In this document: piece by piece, positions 11,066-21,929 of the stretch
Numbering within the stretch: position 1 is the stretch's first letter
Layout: the number at the start of each line of letters is the position of its first letter
NCBI GenBank assembly: GCA_026122225.1
Contig: JANEZZ010000523.1
Coordinates: 186,001 to 250,000, forward strand
DNA: 64,000 bases
Reading direction: 5' to 3'
Source: Heloderma charlesbogerti
Lineage: Eukaryota > Chordata > Lepidosauria > Squamata > Helodermatidae
Translations under genes and position numbers: made by a program
The notes under the pieces: generated by a model
Databases searched by the model: none
What the model was told of the DNA's origin: nothing
The model's input: the letters and a program-made list of their open reading frames with translations, nothing else

Positions 11066-12200
11066 GAACTAACTATCCTGCTCTGTAGCAACTTCCCCCC
11101 TTGGGGTGGGGTGGGGGGCTTTATTCCCCTCACCACCCTTTTGTAATTCAAAACGTACTCTGGGTAGTGCTCCCATGTGGTCAGACCATATGGGAGGTAA
11201 TCCCCTCCCTATGGCCTGGTCAGACACCCCCAAATTACATGGCAAGAACCCAGTTGTTAACTAAACAAAGTTTATTAACAGATTAACAAATTAAGAAGAC
11301 AAATAGGGCAAAGGGACAAACAGAGGATATGCTACCAATGATAAACAAAACCTATAAACTGTCCGCTTTACTTAACCTGTACCTCGGTCACTTACATACA
11401 GACTGAAGCTCCCAGGGAAGCACCCCTGCACCATACCCTCCTTATGGGGTTGGCTTCTGGTCTGGAACAACATAGCCTCTGCTCTCCAACAGACCTGCCC
11501 CTCCCCAGTCTCCAGACATGGGCTGCAGACCCTCCATTTAAGGGGTAGCTGGTAAGGCCACTGTGCTGTTCTGCACATACCCACCCCCACACCTGTGCCT
11601 TGTTAGCAAGGCTGACCGATAGTAATGAAGGGAATATTTGGCCCAAGTCCCACAGGCCAGGAACACGTAAAAGGAGAGTAGAAAAGATGCTCCATCTGGG
11701 ATCCCGTCCTCTCCTCTAGGTGACAGTCCGGCAAGGAGGCACAATGTGGGACAACAAGTGATGGGAACAGGAGCAGTTTTAGCACCACGGCCAGCACCAC
11801 AAGTACTAGCCCATGACTCGGAGTGAGTTCAGGATGCCAGGGAGCAATCCTGCAGCTAGAGTGCTGACAAGTTACCCCAGCACTGGCTCAGAGCAGCTGG
11901 GGGAGTGTTATAGCCAGGTCAGACAGGCCTGGGAACTCCACCTCCGTAAGTGCTATATATGGACTGTTTAAAAGGGCCAGTGTCTTTTTCTGCAGTTACT
12001 GGCTTCTTCTGGGTAGTGAGGGTCTGGAGAGTGAGGAGCTGGTTGGAGAATGTTCCCTAGAGCCTGTGTACTCACTGGAGGCATCTGAGGTCCACTCCTC
12101 AGAATGGACCTCAGAGCCCAAGTTGAACCTGACTCCTCCTTGGAATCACTGCCACTAGAAACCTCAGTCTCAGAGGACTCTCAGTCCTGGGTCTTGACAC
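11066..12200. other. Insertion of uncertain class inside the antisense L2
   Basis: This 1.1-kb stretch separates two RT blocks that are adjacent in an intact L2. Around 11955-11985 it has a TATA-like GCTATATATGG and GTTTAAAAGGG. From about 12100 to 12190 it carries a segment (TTGGAATCACTGCCACTAGA, CTCAGTCTCAGAGGACTCTC) that recurs at 17245-17300. It may be an LTR-type element, but I could not find its ends. Confidence 0.35.
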
Positions 12201-12209
12201 ATACAGGGA

Positions 12210-12368
12210 CACACTCTCCTGGCCTATTTCCCAGCTTAGGTCATCTATCAAGATGGCCATGGCTGTTTTTGTCCCCAAACCAAGCCTGAAGCTCGATTGA
12301 AAGGGATCCAGATAATCAGCTTCATCCAAGAAAACCTGGCATTGGGGCACCACCATCTGCTCCAGGAT
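12210..12368 (-). pseudogene. L2 LINE reverse transcriptase, block 1
   Basis: The - strand encodes KILEQMVVPQCQVFLDEADY, then LDPFQSSFRLGLGTKTAMAI and LIDDL. This matches the first conserved RT block of L2 LINEs (LDPFQSGFRxGxxTETAL). An LTR-like element at 12374-12904 interrupts it, and the remaining part continues at about 12910-12985. Confidence 0.75.
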
Positions 12369-12373
12369 CTTAC

Positions 12374-12904
12374 TGTCAGGAGCGCCTTGGTGGCCTCTCT
12401 CAGTAGATTCCGATAGCCAACTCAAGACACAGACAAAAGGATTTCTTTTCAAAGCTTTAATCCTTTTACAACTTAATAACTCTTTCAGATGCTAATCACC
12501 AGCGACTAAAGCAAGTGGCCTAAGCTTCAAGTAGGCAGTTGATCCCCGTTTGAAAGAGAGTCACTTGAAGACCCAAAACTTATGGGCTAGGGAGAGATCC
12601 TCCCTCTTTCCCTTGGGTCCATGGGAGGCGGCTGTTGCTTGCATGCCAAACGGGCGCTACGCCTCCTTTCTGCGCCCTCCATCGCTCGTCGCTCTTTGCG
12701 TCTGTGTCGAGCATCTAAGAAGCCCCCCTCCCGCACTCCCTCACTACCAGGGTCACTATCTATATCAGGAATGCTGGCAGGAGGAATCTCTGCCAGGTAC
12801 TGAGCCTGTGAGGGATGAGCTGGCTCCTCTCTCACGGATTGCTGTTCCTCCTCAGAATCCGAACTGCTCTGTGAGGCTCTCTGGGCTCAGTTTCCACCCT
12901 GACA
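12374..12904 (-). mobile_element. LTR-like element (TG...CA, 5-bp duplication)
   Basis: The element starts TGTCAGGAGC and ends CCACCCTGACA, and is flanked by CTTAC at 12369-12373 and 12905-12909. On the - strand, inside, is a frame of 82 codons with an acidic stretch (DIDSDPGSEG) followed by a basic one (RHRRKERRAMEG, ERRRSARLACKQ). Similar peptides occur at 34874-35477 and about 44520-44870. The ends and the 5-bp duplication fit a solo LTR or a small LTR-derived element; the peptide is unidentified. Confidence 0.6.
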
Positions 12905-12994
12905 CTTACTCAGAAAAGTCAGATTTGAGCCTGGCCAGACATTGTCTAGGGTGCTGGATGCCAATGATGATTTCTTCAATACTTGAAGTTACTT

Positions 12995-13425
12995 GAAGAA
13001 CTGCCTGCACCCATATCAGCCTGCCCACACTTTAAGATGAGAAAGAGAGACCCTTCTCATTTGCCCACCTGTGAGAGCAGTCAGGTGGGTGAACACATAT
13101 GAGAGGGCCTTCTCTGCAGTGGCCCCACATCTTTGGAACAAGCTGCCATCGGAGGTCCGCCATGCCTCGTCACTGCAGACTTTTAAGAAGGCCTTGGAAA
13201 CATATTATTTCACCTTGGCCTTCTGTTAATATGACTGCTACTGCTGCTGTTAACATCATTGTTGGTTTTATTGTTGGTTTTAATGGCTGGCTTTTATTGT
13301 TTTTATGTTTTTATCACTTTTAATATTTTAACTGTTTCTATGTATTTTATTGTTGTAAGCCACATTGGGAGGGCTTCTGCCTTGAAAGGCGGCCAAGAAA
13401 TATTTTAAATAAATAAAATAAATTC
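12995..13425 (+). mobile_element. L2 LINE, 3' end
   Basis: The + strand encodes the conserved L2 C-terminus (RAFSAVAPHLWNKLPSEVRH, LQTFKKALETYYF), followed by a T-rich 3' UTR, TTGTAAGCCACATTGGGAGG and a (AAATAA)n tail. It is in the opposite orientation to the RT blocks upstream. Confidence 0.85.
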
Positions 13426-13950
13426 AATAAGTGTCTCGACATTGCCTCCTTTCCAGGGACCATTTTATTCTTGATACTGTCCACAGTAATGCTCTCTTAT
13501 GTGGGGGGGGGGGCGGGATGTGTGAAAATTGCTTTTAAAATATTTGGAAATAAAAGTGATCCTGCATTTCTAAACAAAGGAAAAAAGAATCCATGTGAAT
13601 TAGTGTTTGAGATGCATGCAAGCACTAATATTTGAAATGGATCCTAATGCTGCCAAAGTTCAGTCTGGGAAGTGTGAGGGCCTTGAAATGTGAATGAGTG
13701 CTTAGTGTGTTCATGCATTCCTCTAGGTGTACTTAAGCTAATAGTTAACTGTAAACCTACATTGAGACTTACGATCCATCTTGTAGATTCTAAGTTGTAA
13801 TGCCTGCACTTCAGTGGGCTCGGTGATACTATTGGCTCCGTTGTAATATTTACTTAAGGGCGATAAGCTCACATCTCTTACTGATAATCTATTTCGGAGA
13901 TTTTCATTCCAAAGTAATTTCACAATGGTTGTTGAAGTAGAAATCTTAGT

Positions 13951-14192
13951 TTCATTTTATTTATTTTTAGTTTATTTTTTCAGTTATATCCCACCTTTTT
14001 GCCTCTAGCAAGGAACCCAAGGCGGCTTATCTGATCCTCCTCCTCTCCATTTTACCTCACAACAACCCTGTGAGGTAGGTTAGGCTGAGTCAGTGACTGG
14101 CCCAAAGTCACCCAGTGAACTTCATGGCCAAGCGGATTTGCGGATCTCCCAAGTCCCAGTCCAACACTCCAATACATCATGCTGACTCTCAA
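13951..14192 (-). mobile_element. Sauria-type SINE
   Basis: The layout matches the copy at 1075-1327: the A/T tail and TATCCCACC at the left, AGGAACCCAAGGCGGCTTAT, CTCCTCCTCTCCATTTTACC, ACAACCCTGTGAGGTAGGTT and AGTCACCCAGTGAACTTCAT, then a tRNA-like head ending near 14190. The copy looks nearly full length. Confidence 0.85.
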
Positions 14193-14389
14193 CAGAGTTT
14201 ATGTAAACATTTGGGTATCTAATAATGAACAAAACTGTACATTTGCAGTAGCCATCTTTGAATCCAATATGGCTCAGATAATCAGAAGTTACAGCATTCA
14301 GAGCTTGTTTGCGGAAGCTCCCCAGTTCTCCTCAGGTTGAGCTTAGACAGAGCCCCTTTCTGTCTTCTACCCACCCCATTGGTGACTGT

Positions 14390-15005
14390 ATGCAGGGCTG
14401 GTGTCGCAGCCTCAGTCCTGAATGATAGCCAAGGGACAGAGATGGTGAAGGAGGAGGATCCGGTTGAGTCCAGAGTTGCTCTACTGCCACCTGCGGAACA
14501 GAGTCAGGTTCCTGATAGTGACCCTGAAGCTGATGATCATGAACCTGTGGACCCTGAGGCGGAAATCTCATAGACGTGTCTCCCTAAACCCAGTTCATCT
14601 GAGGAGCCAAGCACCTTCTGCACCACAGTGCCTGCCCAGTGGTGCAGGGGGCAAGCCAGACAAGAAGCCACAGAGCAGTTGAAGCACTCACCTTCAGCCC
14701 AGGGGACTGTCCCTTTAAGAAGTCGGATTCCTCAGACAGGGGAGTGACGCCTAGGAGGAGTAATCTGGGCAGAGGGCTTTTGGTCTCAGTCAACCTAGAG
14801 CAAGTGGTGCACTTGGATCTATCCAAGGTGCTGAGACTTTGGCTGCCATTTGGCCTTGTCTCATGGGTCCTGCTGAGGACGGGACAGATGAGCCTGGGTG
14901 TGGCTCTTACTAATCACGTGGGTGTGGGGAAGGCTTGCAGAGAATATTTAAAGGTACATGGCATTAGCTCAACCCATTAGGAAGTATCCCTGAGCTTGGT
15001 CAGAC
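14390..15005 (+). mobile_element. Repeat with acidic reading frame, possibly LTR-like
   Basis: The region encodes DSDPEADDHEPVDPEAE and PPAEQSQVPDSDPE-type acidic runs at about 14490-14570. It then has a CCCTTTAAGAAG box and an AATATTTAAAGGTACATGG TATA-like segment near 14940. It resembles the other acidic-peptide repeats in this window, but I could not define ends or a target duplication. Confidence 0.35.
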
Positions 15006-15899
15006 AAATTCAGAAACTGCACTGCTCCCTTGGAGCAGTTAAAAAAAATATGCACCCAAAACTGGAAGCCATTTTCAGTAAAAATGAAAATAAAAACAAA
15101 ACTCGACTGTGAGGTTCACATTTAAAACTTATAACATATAACAAAATGGCATAATTATTTGGCTCCCACCACACACATGTTTCTAGTGGAAGGATACAAA
15201 GACAGAACAAAAAATACAGAGGGGAGAAATTTGAGAACAAACCCGCCTTTTTCATTTCATTTAATTATAAAACAAAATGCTTAGGAATAAAATTCAAAGA
15301 AGATTAAAGCTGACATTTGAAATACCTCAAAGAGGAAGCTTACCACTGTTTAACTAGTATTAATTAAGTGGTAGGGACATGTTTGTGCGTGAACCTTTAT
15401 TCTTTTCTTTCACAATTCTGCACATTAGGTTCCCCCTCCCCTATGTTACTGCATGATTATGATTAACACCAATAGATAGTGTGAAAAAAACCTTGAGAAA
15501 AACATACATTTCCTTATCCAGTTATTAGTAACCTGGATCAAATTCTAAATAAATACATATTTTGTGGGGATAGGAATCCAGGGAGGAAATGACAGTGTCT
15601 CCTAAATGGACAAGTGTGCTATAAGGGGAGATATTTGCTGAGCAGTTAGGGGATACACTATGCAGGAGTACTATGTGACTTGCAGGCCTCAGCTGGAACT
15701 AAACATTACAAGAAACACAGGGCTGCTGCTGAAAATGGTAGCTTCATGTCATGTTCTCACTCCTCCTCTCCAAGATGCATTACTACCAGGAGTGGGGAGA
15801 CTGTGGCCCTCAAAATGTTGCTGATCTATAACCTGTATCATGCCTGAACTGCTGGCATGAACAGCAACCATGCTGGCTGGGACTGATGGGCATTAGACT

Positions 15900-15964
15900 C
15901 AAGGGTAGGCATCAAGGGTAGGCATCAAGGGTAGGCATCAAGGGTAGGCATCAAGGGTAGGCAC
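15900..15964. repeat. 13-bp tandem repeat, five units
   Basis: Five adjacent copies of CAAGGGTAGGCAT (last copy ending C). Just upstream (15790-15898) is a diverged copy of the foldback family typified at 39252-39398. Confidence 0.95.
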
Positions 15965-16559
15965 GGTTGGGCTCCTGCCAAGAGCCCACAGTCCAGCAGG
16001 GACCCACTTACAAGATTCTCCTGGACTTGTTCCTCCTTTTCACCACTGAAACCTGCTTGTTCACTGGCCTTTTGCTCTGGCCCAGACAATGGTGGTAGTG
16101 AGAACAAGGAACAGTAGATGCCACAGCCTACGTGCTTGAAAGGCAGAGAGCAATAGCTATGATGAGAAACAGCAGGAAGAGGAGCATTAGCAGCTTGTGA
16201 CAGTGGTAGACGGAAGATCGACTCACTGATGGAGGGGGCCCGTTGGCAGAGCCTTGCCCAAGGGCCCTCAGAACCCTGGAGCTGGCGCTGGTCAGATCAC
16301 AGCAATATCTAAAGGGCCACAGACCCACCAGCCCTGGCTTACACCATGCCCTGGCATCATTGTGTGCACACGTGTGTGCGTGTGTGTGCCCACCCATCCC
16401 CACTCCACATCATCATTGGCTGTCTCTGGCAGCCACAGGAAAGTCCACAGCCCACTGATGTCAAGGCAGAGGGGAAGTTGTTCCGCATGTTGTGGGATGG
16501 AGTCGGGGGGGGGGGTCACACAAGGCTGCCATATTTGGCAGCATCTCCATGTTTTTTTA

Positions 16560-16589
16560 ACATTTCATTCTGTGAACAGAATGAAATGT
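16560..16589. repeat. Perfect short palindrome
   Basis: Arms ACATTTCATTCTGT (16560-16573) and ACAGAATGAAATGT (16576-16589) are perfectly complementary around a 2-base centre. The surrounding 16130-17180 region shows only a short TG-rich patch near 16375 and no gene. Confidence 0.9.
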
Positions 16590-17864
16590 GAAACAATTCT
16601 CATCTGAAAGAACACGCCAGACCTGAAAAACCTTGATGCAGAAATGCCATAAAAAGTAATAATAGAAAACACTTGGGGAAGAGAATAATAATTTGCAGAG
16701 GGGCCACATCAGCTTACCTAGGGGGAAATATATTGTGTTTATAATTCTACTGGAAGTCAGTAATGATTCTTTTATACTTGTCAAGTGCTTAGTATATAAG
16801 TGAGGGGCCCACTTGACTACAAGCAGAAGCCAGCTAGCAAGATTTGAATTATCTTCAGTGTATAACATGCCTAAATGTTCACAAGATGTTAGCATCATAC
16901 CTCAGGAGGCATTTCACTCATGCAAGAAATTGAACATGGGCAGAAGATTATTGTAGAGCCCAGTAGGCATTTGCTACAACAGATGGTTTTTCTATTATAA
17001 TTCTCATGACTTTTAAAATTCAGCTTGCTCAAACAACATTCTTTGGGAGAAACAATATAGTGGGAAATGTGGAAGGTTTTAAATAATACATGATTTAGTA
17101 GTTGTCAAGATCTGCTTTTATATGCTACTGTTGGCCAGATAGTTTGCTAAAAGCTACTGTCAAACTTGGGACTAATCCTTTTTAAAAGCCTGTTTTTGAC
17201 CCATGCTGATTCCGGAGCCCATTCCTACCAGGTCCAGGAACTGGTTCTGACTCCTTGGACTTGCTGCCACTAGAAACCTCAGTCTTAGAAGGCTCTCAGT
17301 GACATCATGTGTAATATATATTCATGTGCAGTTCACATTCATAAGCACCACTGAAAATCCACACATTCATTTCCTTGATTTCCCCCTCACCATTGCAAAC
17401 AATAAAATAGTCACTGATTTTTATAACAAATCCCCTGATGCCCATGCCTGCTTAAACTGGAAATGCTGCCATCCCAAACAAGAAACATCATCTGCAGCTT
17501 GGCTCTCAGAATCAAACATACAGTCAGGGCCAGAAATATTGGAACAAGGATAACTCTTTTGGCAGTGTTGGCCTGTGTACACCACCACACTGAAGTTGAA
17601 AGGAAACACACCCAGATAGGAGCAAAGTCAAGACTTTCAGCTGTAATTCAAGGGGTGTGACAAAAGAAGGGCACTAACCATTCCGGAAGGACAGCCAGTG
17701 GCATACACACACTCCCATCGTTGGTGGTTCATAAGTAATGGAACAAACTAACATCATTTCAAACTTTAGGATTGCCTTTAATACCTGGATGAAAATCCTT
17801 TGCAGTCAATGACTGCTTGACGTCTGGAACCCATGGACATGACCAAATGCTGTGTTTCCTCCCT

Positions 17865-18646
17865 CTAGATGCTTTGCCAGGCCTTTACTGCAGCTGCCTT
17901 CAGCTGCTGCTTGTTTGTGGGTCTTTCTGCCTTCAGTCTTGTCTTCAGTAAGTGAAAAGCATGCTCTATTGGGTTGAGATCAGGTGATTGACTTGGCCAT
18001 TGAAGAACATCCCACTTCTTTGCCTTCAGAAACTCTTGGGTAGCTTTTGCTGTATGTTTTGGGTCATTACCCATCTGCAATATGAAGCGGTATCCTATCA
18101 GTTTGGCAGCATTCGGCTGAATCTGAGCAGAAAGTACGGCCCTATACACTTCAGAATTCATCCTGCTGCTTTTCTCAGCAGTCAGGTCATCAATAAAAAC
18201 CAGTGACCCGGTTCCATTGGCAGCCATACACGCCCATGCCATAACACTGCCTCCACCATTTTTGACAGGTGATGTGGTATGCTTTGGATCATGAGCTATT
18301 CCTTTCCTTCTCCATACTTTTCTCTTCCCATCATTCTGGTACAAGTTAATCTTGGTTTCATCAGTCCAAAGAATCTTCTTCCAGAACCGGGCAGGCTTTT
18401 TTAGGTGTTTGCTGGCAAAGGCTAACCTGGCCTGCCTGTTCTTGAGCATTACCAGTGGTTTGCACCTTGTTGAGAAGCCTCTGTATTTACATTCATAAAG
18501 CCATCTCTTGACTGTAGATATTGACAATGACATGCCTACCTCTGCAAGAGCATTCTTGACCTGGCTAGATGTTGTGAAAGGGTTCCTCTTCACCATGAGC
18601 AAAATTCTGCGGTCATCCACTTTAGTTGTCTTCTGTGGTCTTCCAG
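17865..18646 (-). pseudogene. Tc1-type transposase, C-terminal three quarters
   Basis: On the - strand the frame follows RPQKTTKVDDRRILLMVKRN and contains WTDETKINLYQ (first catalytic Asp, about 18360), GNDPKHTA and SPDLNPIEHAF (catalytic Glu codon at 17964-17966). In Sleeping Beauty-like enzymes the second catalytic Asp is the first D of DNDPKH, 34 residues before the Glu. Here that codon, at 18069-18071, reads GGT (Gly). The N-terminal part is separated by hAT copy B and by BovB 1, so the gene is broken as well as catalytically altered. The enzyme would have cut and pasted the element at TA sites. Confidence 0.88.
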
Positions 18647-19503
18647 TAGGGATGGCAGAGAATTTCTCCCCGAAACTTCGGAGGGCCGAGCACCAACGTG
18701 TTCGGCCCCCCAAACAAGTTTCGGGGATAAATTCTCCACACACCCCCGCCCCCCGCACCCCCCCGGGACGGGACTTACCTTTGTCGAATGTCCCTCCCGG
18801 CGGTGGGTCCGACCAGCGGTTCGGTGGGTGTTCGTCCTGGGCGGGGGCGGCAGCCGATCTTTTGACCGGCTGCCGCCGCCGCCATTGCAATAAAAGAAAA
18901 AAAAATGTCCCCGTGATAGGCTACGTGATGATTAACGTAGCCTATCATGGCTAGATTTGCAAAGTCAGCCGTGATAGGCTACGTCAATCGTCATGTAGCC
19001 TATCACGGGTGACTTTAAAAAACAAAACAAAAAAGCGCGTACAGATAATGACAGCCCCCATAGGGAGCCGCCATTCCCGTTCCTTATTTGGTTGCTGTAG
19101 TCTACGTAAAGATTTACGTAGACTACAGCAACCAAATAAGGAACGGGAATGGCGGCTCCCTATGGGGGCCGCCATTAGCGTACGCGCTTTTTTTTTTTTT
19201 TAAGTCACCCGTGATAGGCTACGTGATGATTTACGTAGCCTATCACAGCTGACTTTGCAGATCTAGCCGTGATAGGCTACGTTAATCGTCACGTAGCCTA
19301 TCACGGGGGCGTTTGTTTTTTTTAAAAACTTTCGAGTTCGCGGCCGGGCGAGGCGGGAAGCCTCCCCCCCAGCCTGAATTTCGGCCGGGCGAGGCGGGAA
19401 GCCTCCCCCCCCCGGCCTGAACTTCGTGGGGGGAGCAGCGAAACGCCTCCCCCCCACTGCGAACAAGCTTCGAGGACAGGTAAGTCACTTTCGTCCACCC
19501 CTA
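18647..19503 (+). mobile_element. Palindrome-rich non-autonomous hAT, copy B (type copy)
   Basis: Inserted in the Tc1 transposase gene. Ends are TAGGGATGGCAGAGAATTTC and CTTTCGTCCACCCCTA. The flanks share the 9-mer GTCTTCCAG (18638-18646, 19504-19512), one base more than the 8 seen at the other copies. The long end (left) folds on itself: CCCGAAACTTCGG, then a CGTGTTCGG loop, then GTTTCGGGGATAAATTCTCC. Next come a GC-rich block, a run of A, five palindromes such as GTGATAGGCTACGTG / ACGTAGCCTATCA, an outer pair of GGGAGCCGCCATTCCCG-type arms, and a GC-rich short end. TAGGG fits the hAT terminal pattern (C/T)A(A/G)NG. No transposase is encoded. Confidence 0.9.
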
Positions 19504-19661
19504 GTCTTCCAGGCCTTTTGCTGTTGCTGAGCTTGCCAGTTAATTCCTTCTTTTTCAGGATGTTCCAAACTGTTGTGCTGGCCCAATGTTTTTGCTCTCC
19601 TTCATGGATCACTGCCTTGTTGTGGCGAAGGGGCTTGCGTAACTCAGTGAAGCCATAAGCT

Positions 19662-20543
19662 ATGCCGTGCAGGGCCACCCAAGACAGACAGGTCATGGTG
19701 GAGAGTTCTGACAAAATGTGGTCCACTGGAGAAGGAAATGGCAACCCTCTCCAGTATTCTTGCCAAGAAAACCTTATCACCAGGCTAAAAGAGATGACGC
19801 CGGAAGATGAGCCCCTCAGGTCGGAAGGTGTCCAATATACTACTGGGGAAGAGCAGAGGGTATTTCCAAGTAGCGCCAGAAAGAGTGAAGCAGCTGGGCC
19901 AAAGCTGAAAGGACACTCAGCTGTGGATGTGTCTGGTGGTGAAAAGAAAGTCCGATGCTGTAAAGAACAATATTGTTTAGGAACCTGGAATGTAAGATCA
20001 ATGAATCAAGGTAAGCTGGAGGTGGTCAAACATGTGAACATCGACATCTTGGGAATCAGCGAACTAAAATGGACAAGCATGGGCGAATTTAATTCAGGTG
20101 ACCATCATATCTACTACTGTGGGCAAGAATCCCTTAGAAGAAATGGAGTAGCACTCATAGTCAACAAAAGGGTGGGAAAAGCAGTACTGGGGTACAATGT
20201 CAAAAACGATAGAATGATCTCAGTACGAATCCAAGGCAAACCATTCAACATCACAGTAATTCAAGTCTATGCCCCAACCACTGATACCGAAGAAACTGAG
20301 GTTGATCGGTTCTATGAAGACCTACAACACCTTCTAGAACTAACACCAAAAAAAGATGTCCTCTTCATCATAGGGGATTGGAATGCTAAAGTAGGAAGTC
20401 AAGAAATCACCGGGATAACAGGCAAGCACGGCCTTGGTGTACAAAATGAAGCAGGACAAAGGCTAATAGAGTTTTGCCAAGAGAACACGCTGATCATAGC
20501 AAACACTCTTTTCCAACAGCACAAGAGGCGATTCTACACATGA
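19662..20543 (+). pseudogene. BovB 1 endonuclease domain
   Basis: This 293-codon frame includes the apurinic-endonuclease-like domain that nicks target DNA: LGTWNVRSMNQ, DILGISELKW, GVALIVNKRVGKAV, VIQVYAPTTDT and FIIGDWNAKVG. An in-frame stop follows RRFYT, where the other copy has TWTSPDGQ. The downstream catalytic SDH triplet is still readable at 20652-20660, beyond that stop. The reading therefore no longer joins the RT part. Confidence 0.88.
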
Positions 20544-20690
20544 ACATCACCAGATGGTCAATATTGAAATCAGATTGATTATGTCCTTTGCAACCAAAGA
20601 TGGAGAAGCTCTATACAGTCAGTCAAAACAAGCCCTGGAGCTGACTGTGGCTCAGATCATGAGCTTCTTGTTGCAAAATTTCGGCTTAAA

Positions 20691-20926
20691 TTGAGGAACA
20701 TAGGGAAAACCACTAAACCATTCAGGTATGACCTAAATCATATCCCTTGTGAATATACAATGGAGGTGAGGAATAGATTTCAGGGATTAGACCTGATAGA
20801 CAGAGTGCCTGAGGAACTATGGACAGAGGTCTGTAACATTGTTCAGGAGGAAGCAACTCAATCTATCCCAAAGAAAAAGAAATGCAAGAAAGCAAAGTGG
20901 CTGTCTGATGAGGCTTTACAAGTAGC
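20691..20926 (+). pseudogene. BovB 1 linker region, first part
   Basis: The frame encodes the segment between endonuclease and RT (NIGKTTKPFRYDLNHIP, GLDLIDRVPEELW, KAKWLSDEALQVA) and runs directly into hAT copy C. It resumes after the insertion at 21794 with AEERREVKSKGE-type sequence. Confidence 0.8.
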
Positions 20927-21785
20927 TAGGGATGTCAGAGAATTTCTCCGCAAATCTCGGGGAGGCCAAATGCCAGTGCATTTGGCCCCCTGAAATTGGT
21001 GGAGAAACGGTCTGCCCCCCTGCCCCCCCGGGACCAAACTTATCTTGTTTGAATGTCCCTGCCAGCAGCGGCTCCAGCGGTGGTTTGGCAGCAGTGGTGG
21101 CGGCGGCCGGTCTTCCAACCGGCTGCCGACGCCGCTATTTCCAAGTAAAAAAACCAAACAAACATGATAGGCTACATAAAGATTTACGTAGCCTATCACG
21201 GCTAGATTTTAAAAAAAACACCATGATAGGCTATGTAAACGTTTATGTAGCCTATCACGGCTGACTTTGAAAAAAAAAAAAAAGCACGTACGCAAATGGC
21301 GGCGTCCATGGGTGCCTCCATTTGCATTCCTTATTTTGGCACGTGTAGTCTACGTAAACATTTATGTAGACTATGGCAAAAATAAGGGGAACTCTATTTG
21401 CGTTGCCCTTATTTTCGCCGTAGTCTACGTAAATGTTTACATAGACTACATGTGCCAAAATAAGGAACATGGGTGCCGCCATTTGCATACGCACTTTTTT
21501 TTTTCAAAGTCAGCCGTGATAGGCTATGTAACCATTTACGTAGCCTATCACGGCTGACTGCAGGGACGGAAACGGTGGCGGCTACGGCCGCTACCATTTG
21601 CGTCGCAGCAGGAGAGGAGGTTTCGTGGCCGGAGGGACGGGGCGCCTCCCCCCCAGCCAGAATTTTGGCGGGGAGGGATGGGGCGCCTCCCGCCCCAGCC
21701 AGAATTTTGGGGGGAGGGACGGAGTGCCTCCCCCCCATCACGAAGCAAGCTTCGGGATCAGGTAAGGGACTTTCGTCCATCCCTA
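20927..21785 (+). mobile_element. Palindrome-rich non-autonomous hAT, copy C
   Basis: Inserted in BovB 1. Ends TAGGGATGTCAGAGAATTTC and GACTTTCGTCCATCCCTA, with perfect 8-bp duplications CAAGTAGC (20919-20926, 21786-21793). The orientation is as copy B (long end left). Palindromes lie at about 21166, 21226, 21349, 21421 and 21516. The left subterminal donor-like motif is degenerate (AACTTATC). Confidence 0.93.
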
Positions 21786-21929
21786 CAAGTAGCTGAGGAA
21801 AGAAGGGAAGTGAAAAGCAAGGGAGAAAGGGGAAGATATATCCAACTGAATGCAGATTTCCAGAGAATAGCAAGGAGAGACAAGAAGGCCTTCTTAAATG
21901 AACAATGCAAAGAAATCGAGGAAAACAAC

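Noticed and set aside
17865..18890. A single 341-residue - strand protein fusing an Arg/Pro-rich N-terminus to a Tc1 transposase
   Set aside because: The first 80 or so residues come from hAT copy B, inserted in the transposase gene at 18647; it is a fusion by insertion, not a designed gene.
18900..19310. A CRISPR-like array of palindromic repeats
   Set aside because: Repeats are palindromes of unequal spacing inside a hAT element in vertebrate DNA; spacers are not unique and no cas genes exist here.
19662..19780. A conserved gene starting MPCRATQDRQVM
   Set aside because: The same sequence occurs at 51460 and antisense at 58420; it is the 5' region of BovB, not a host gene.
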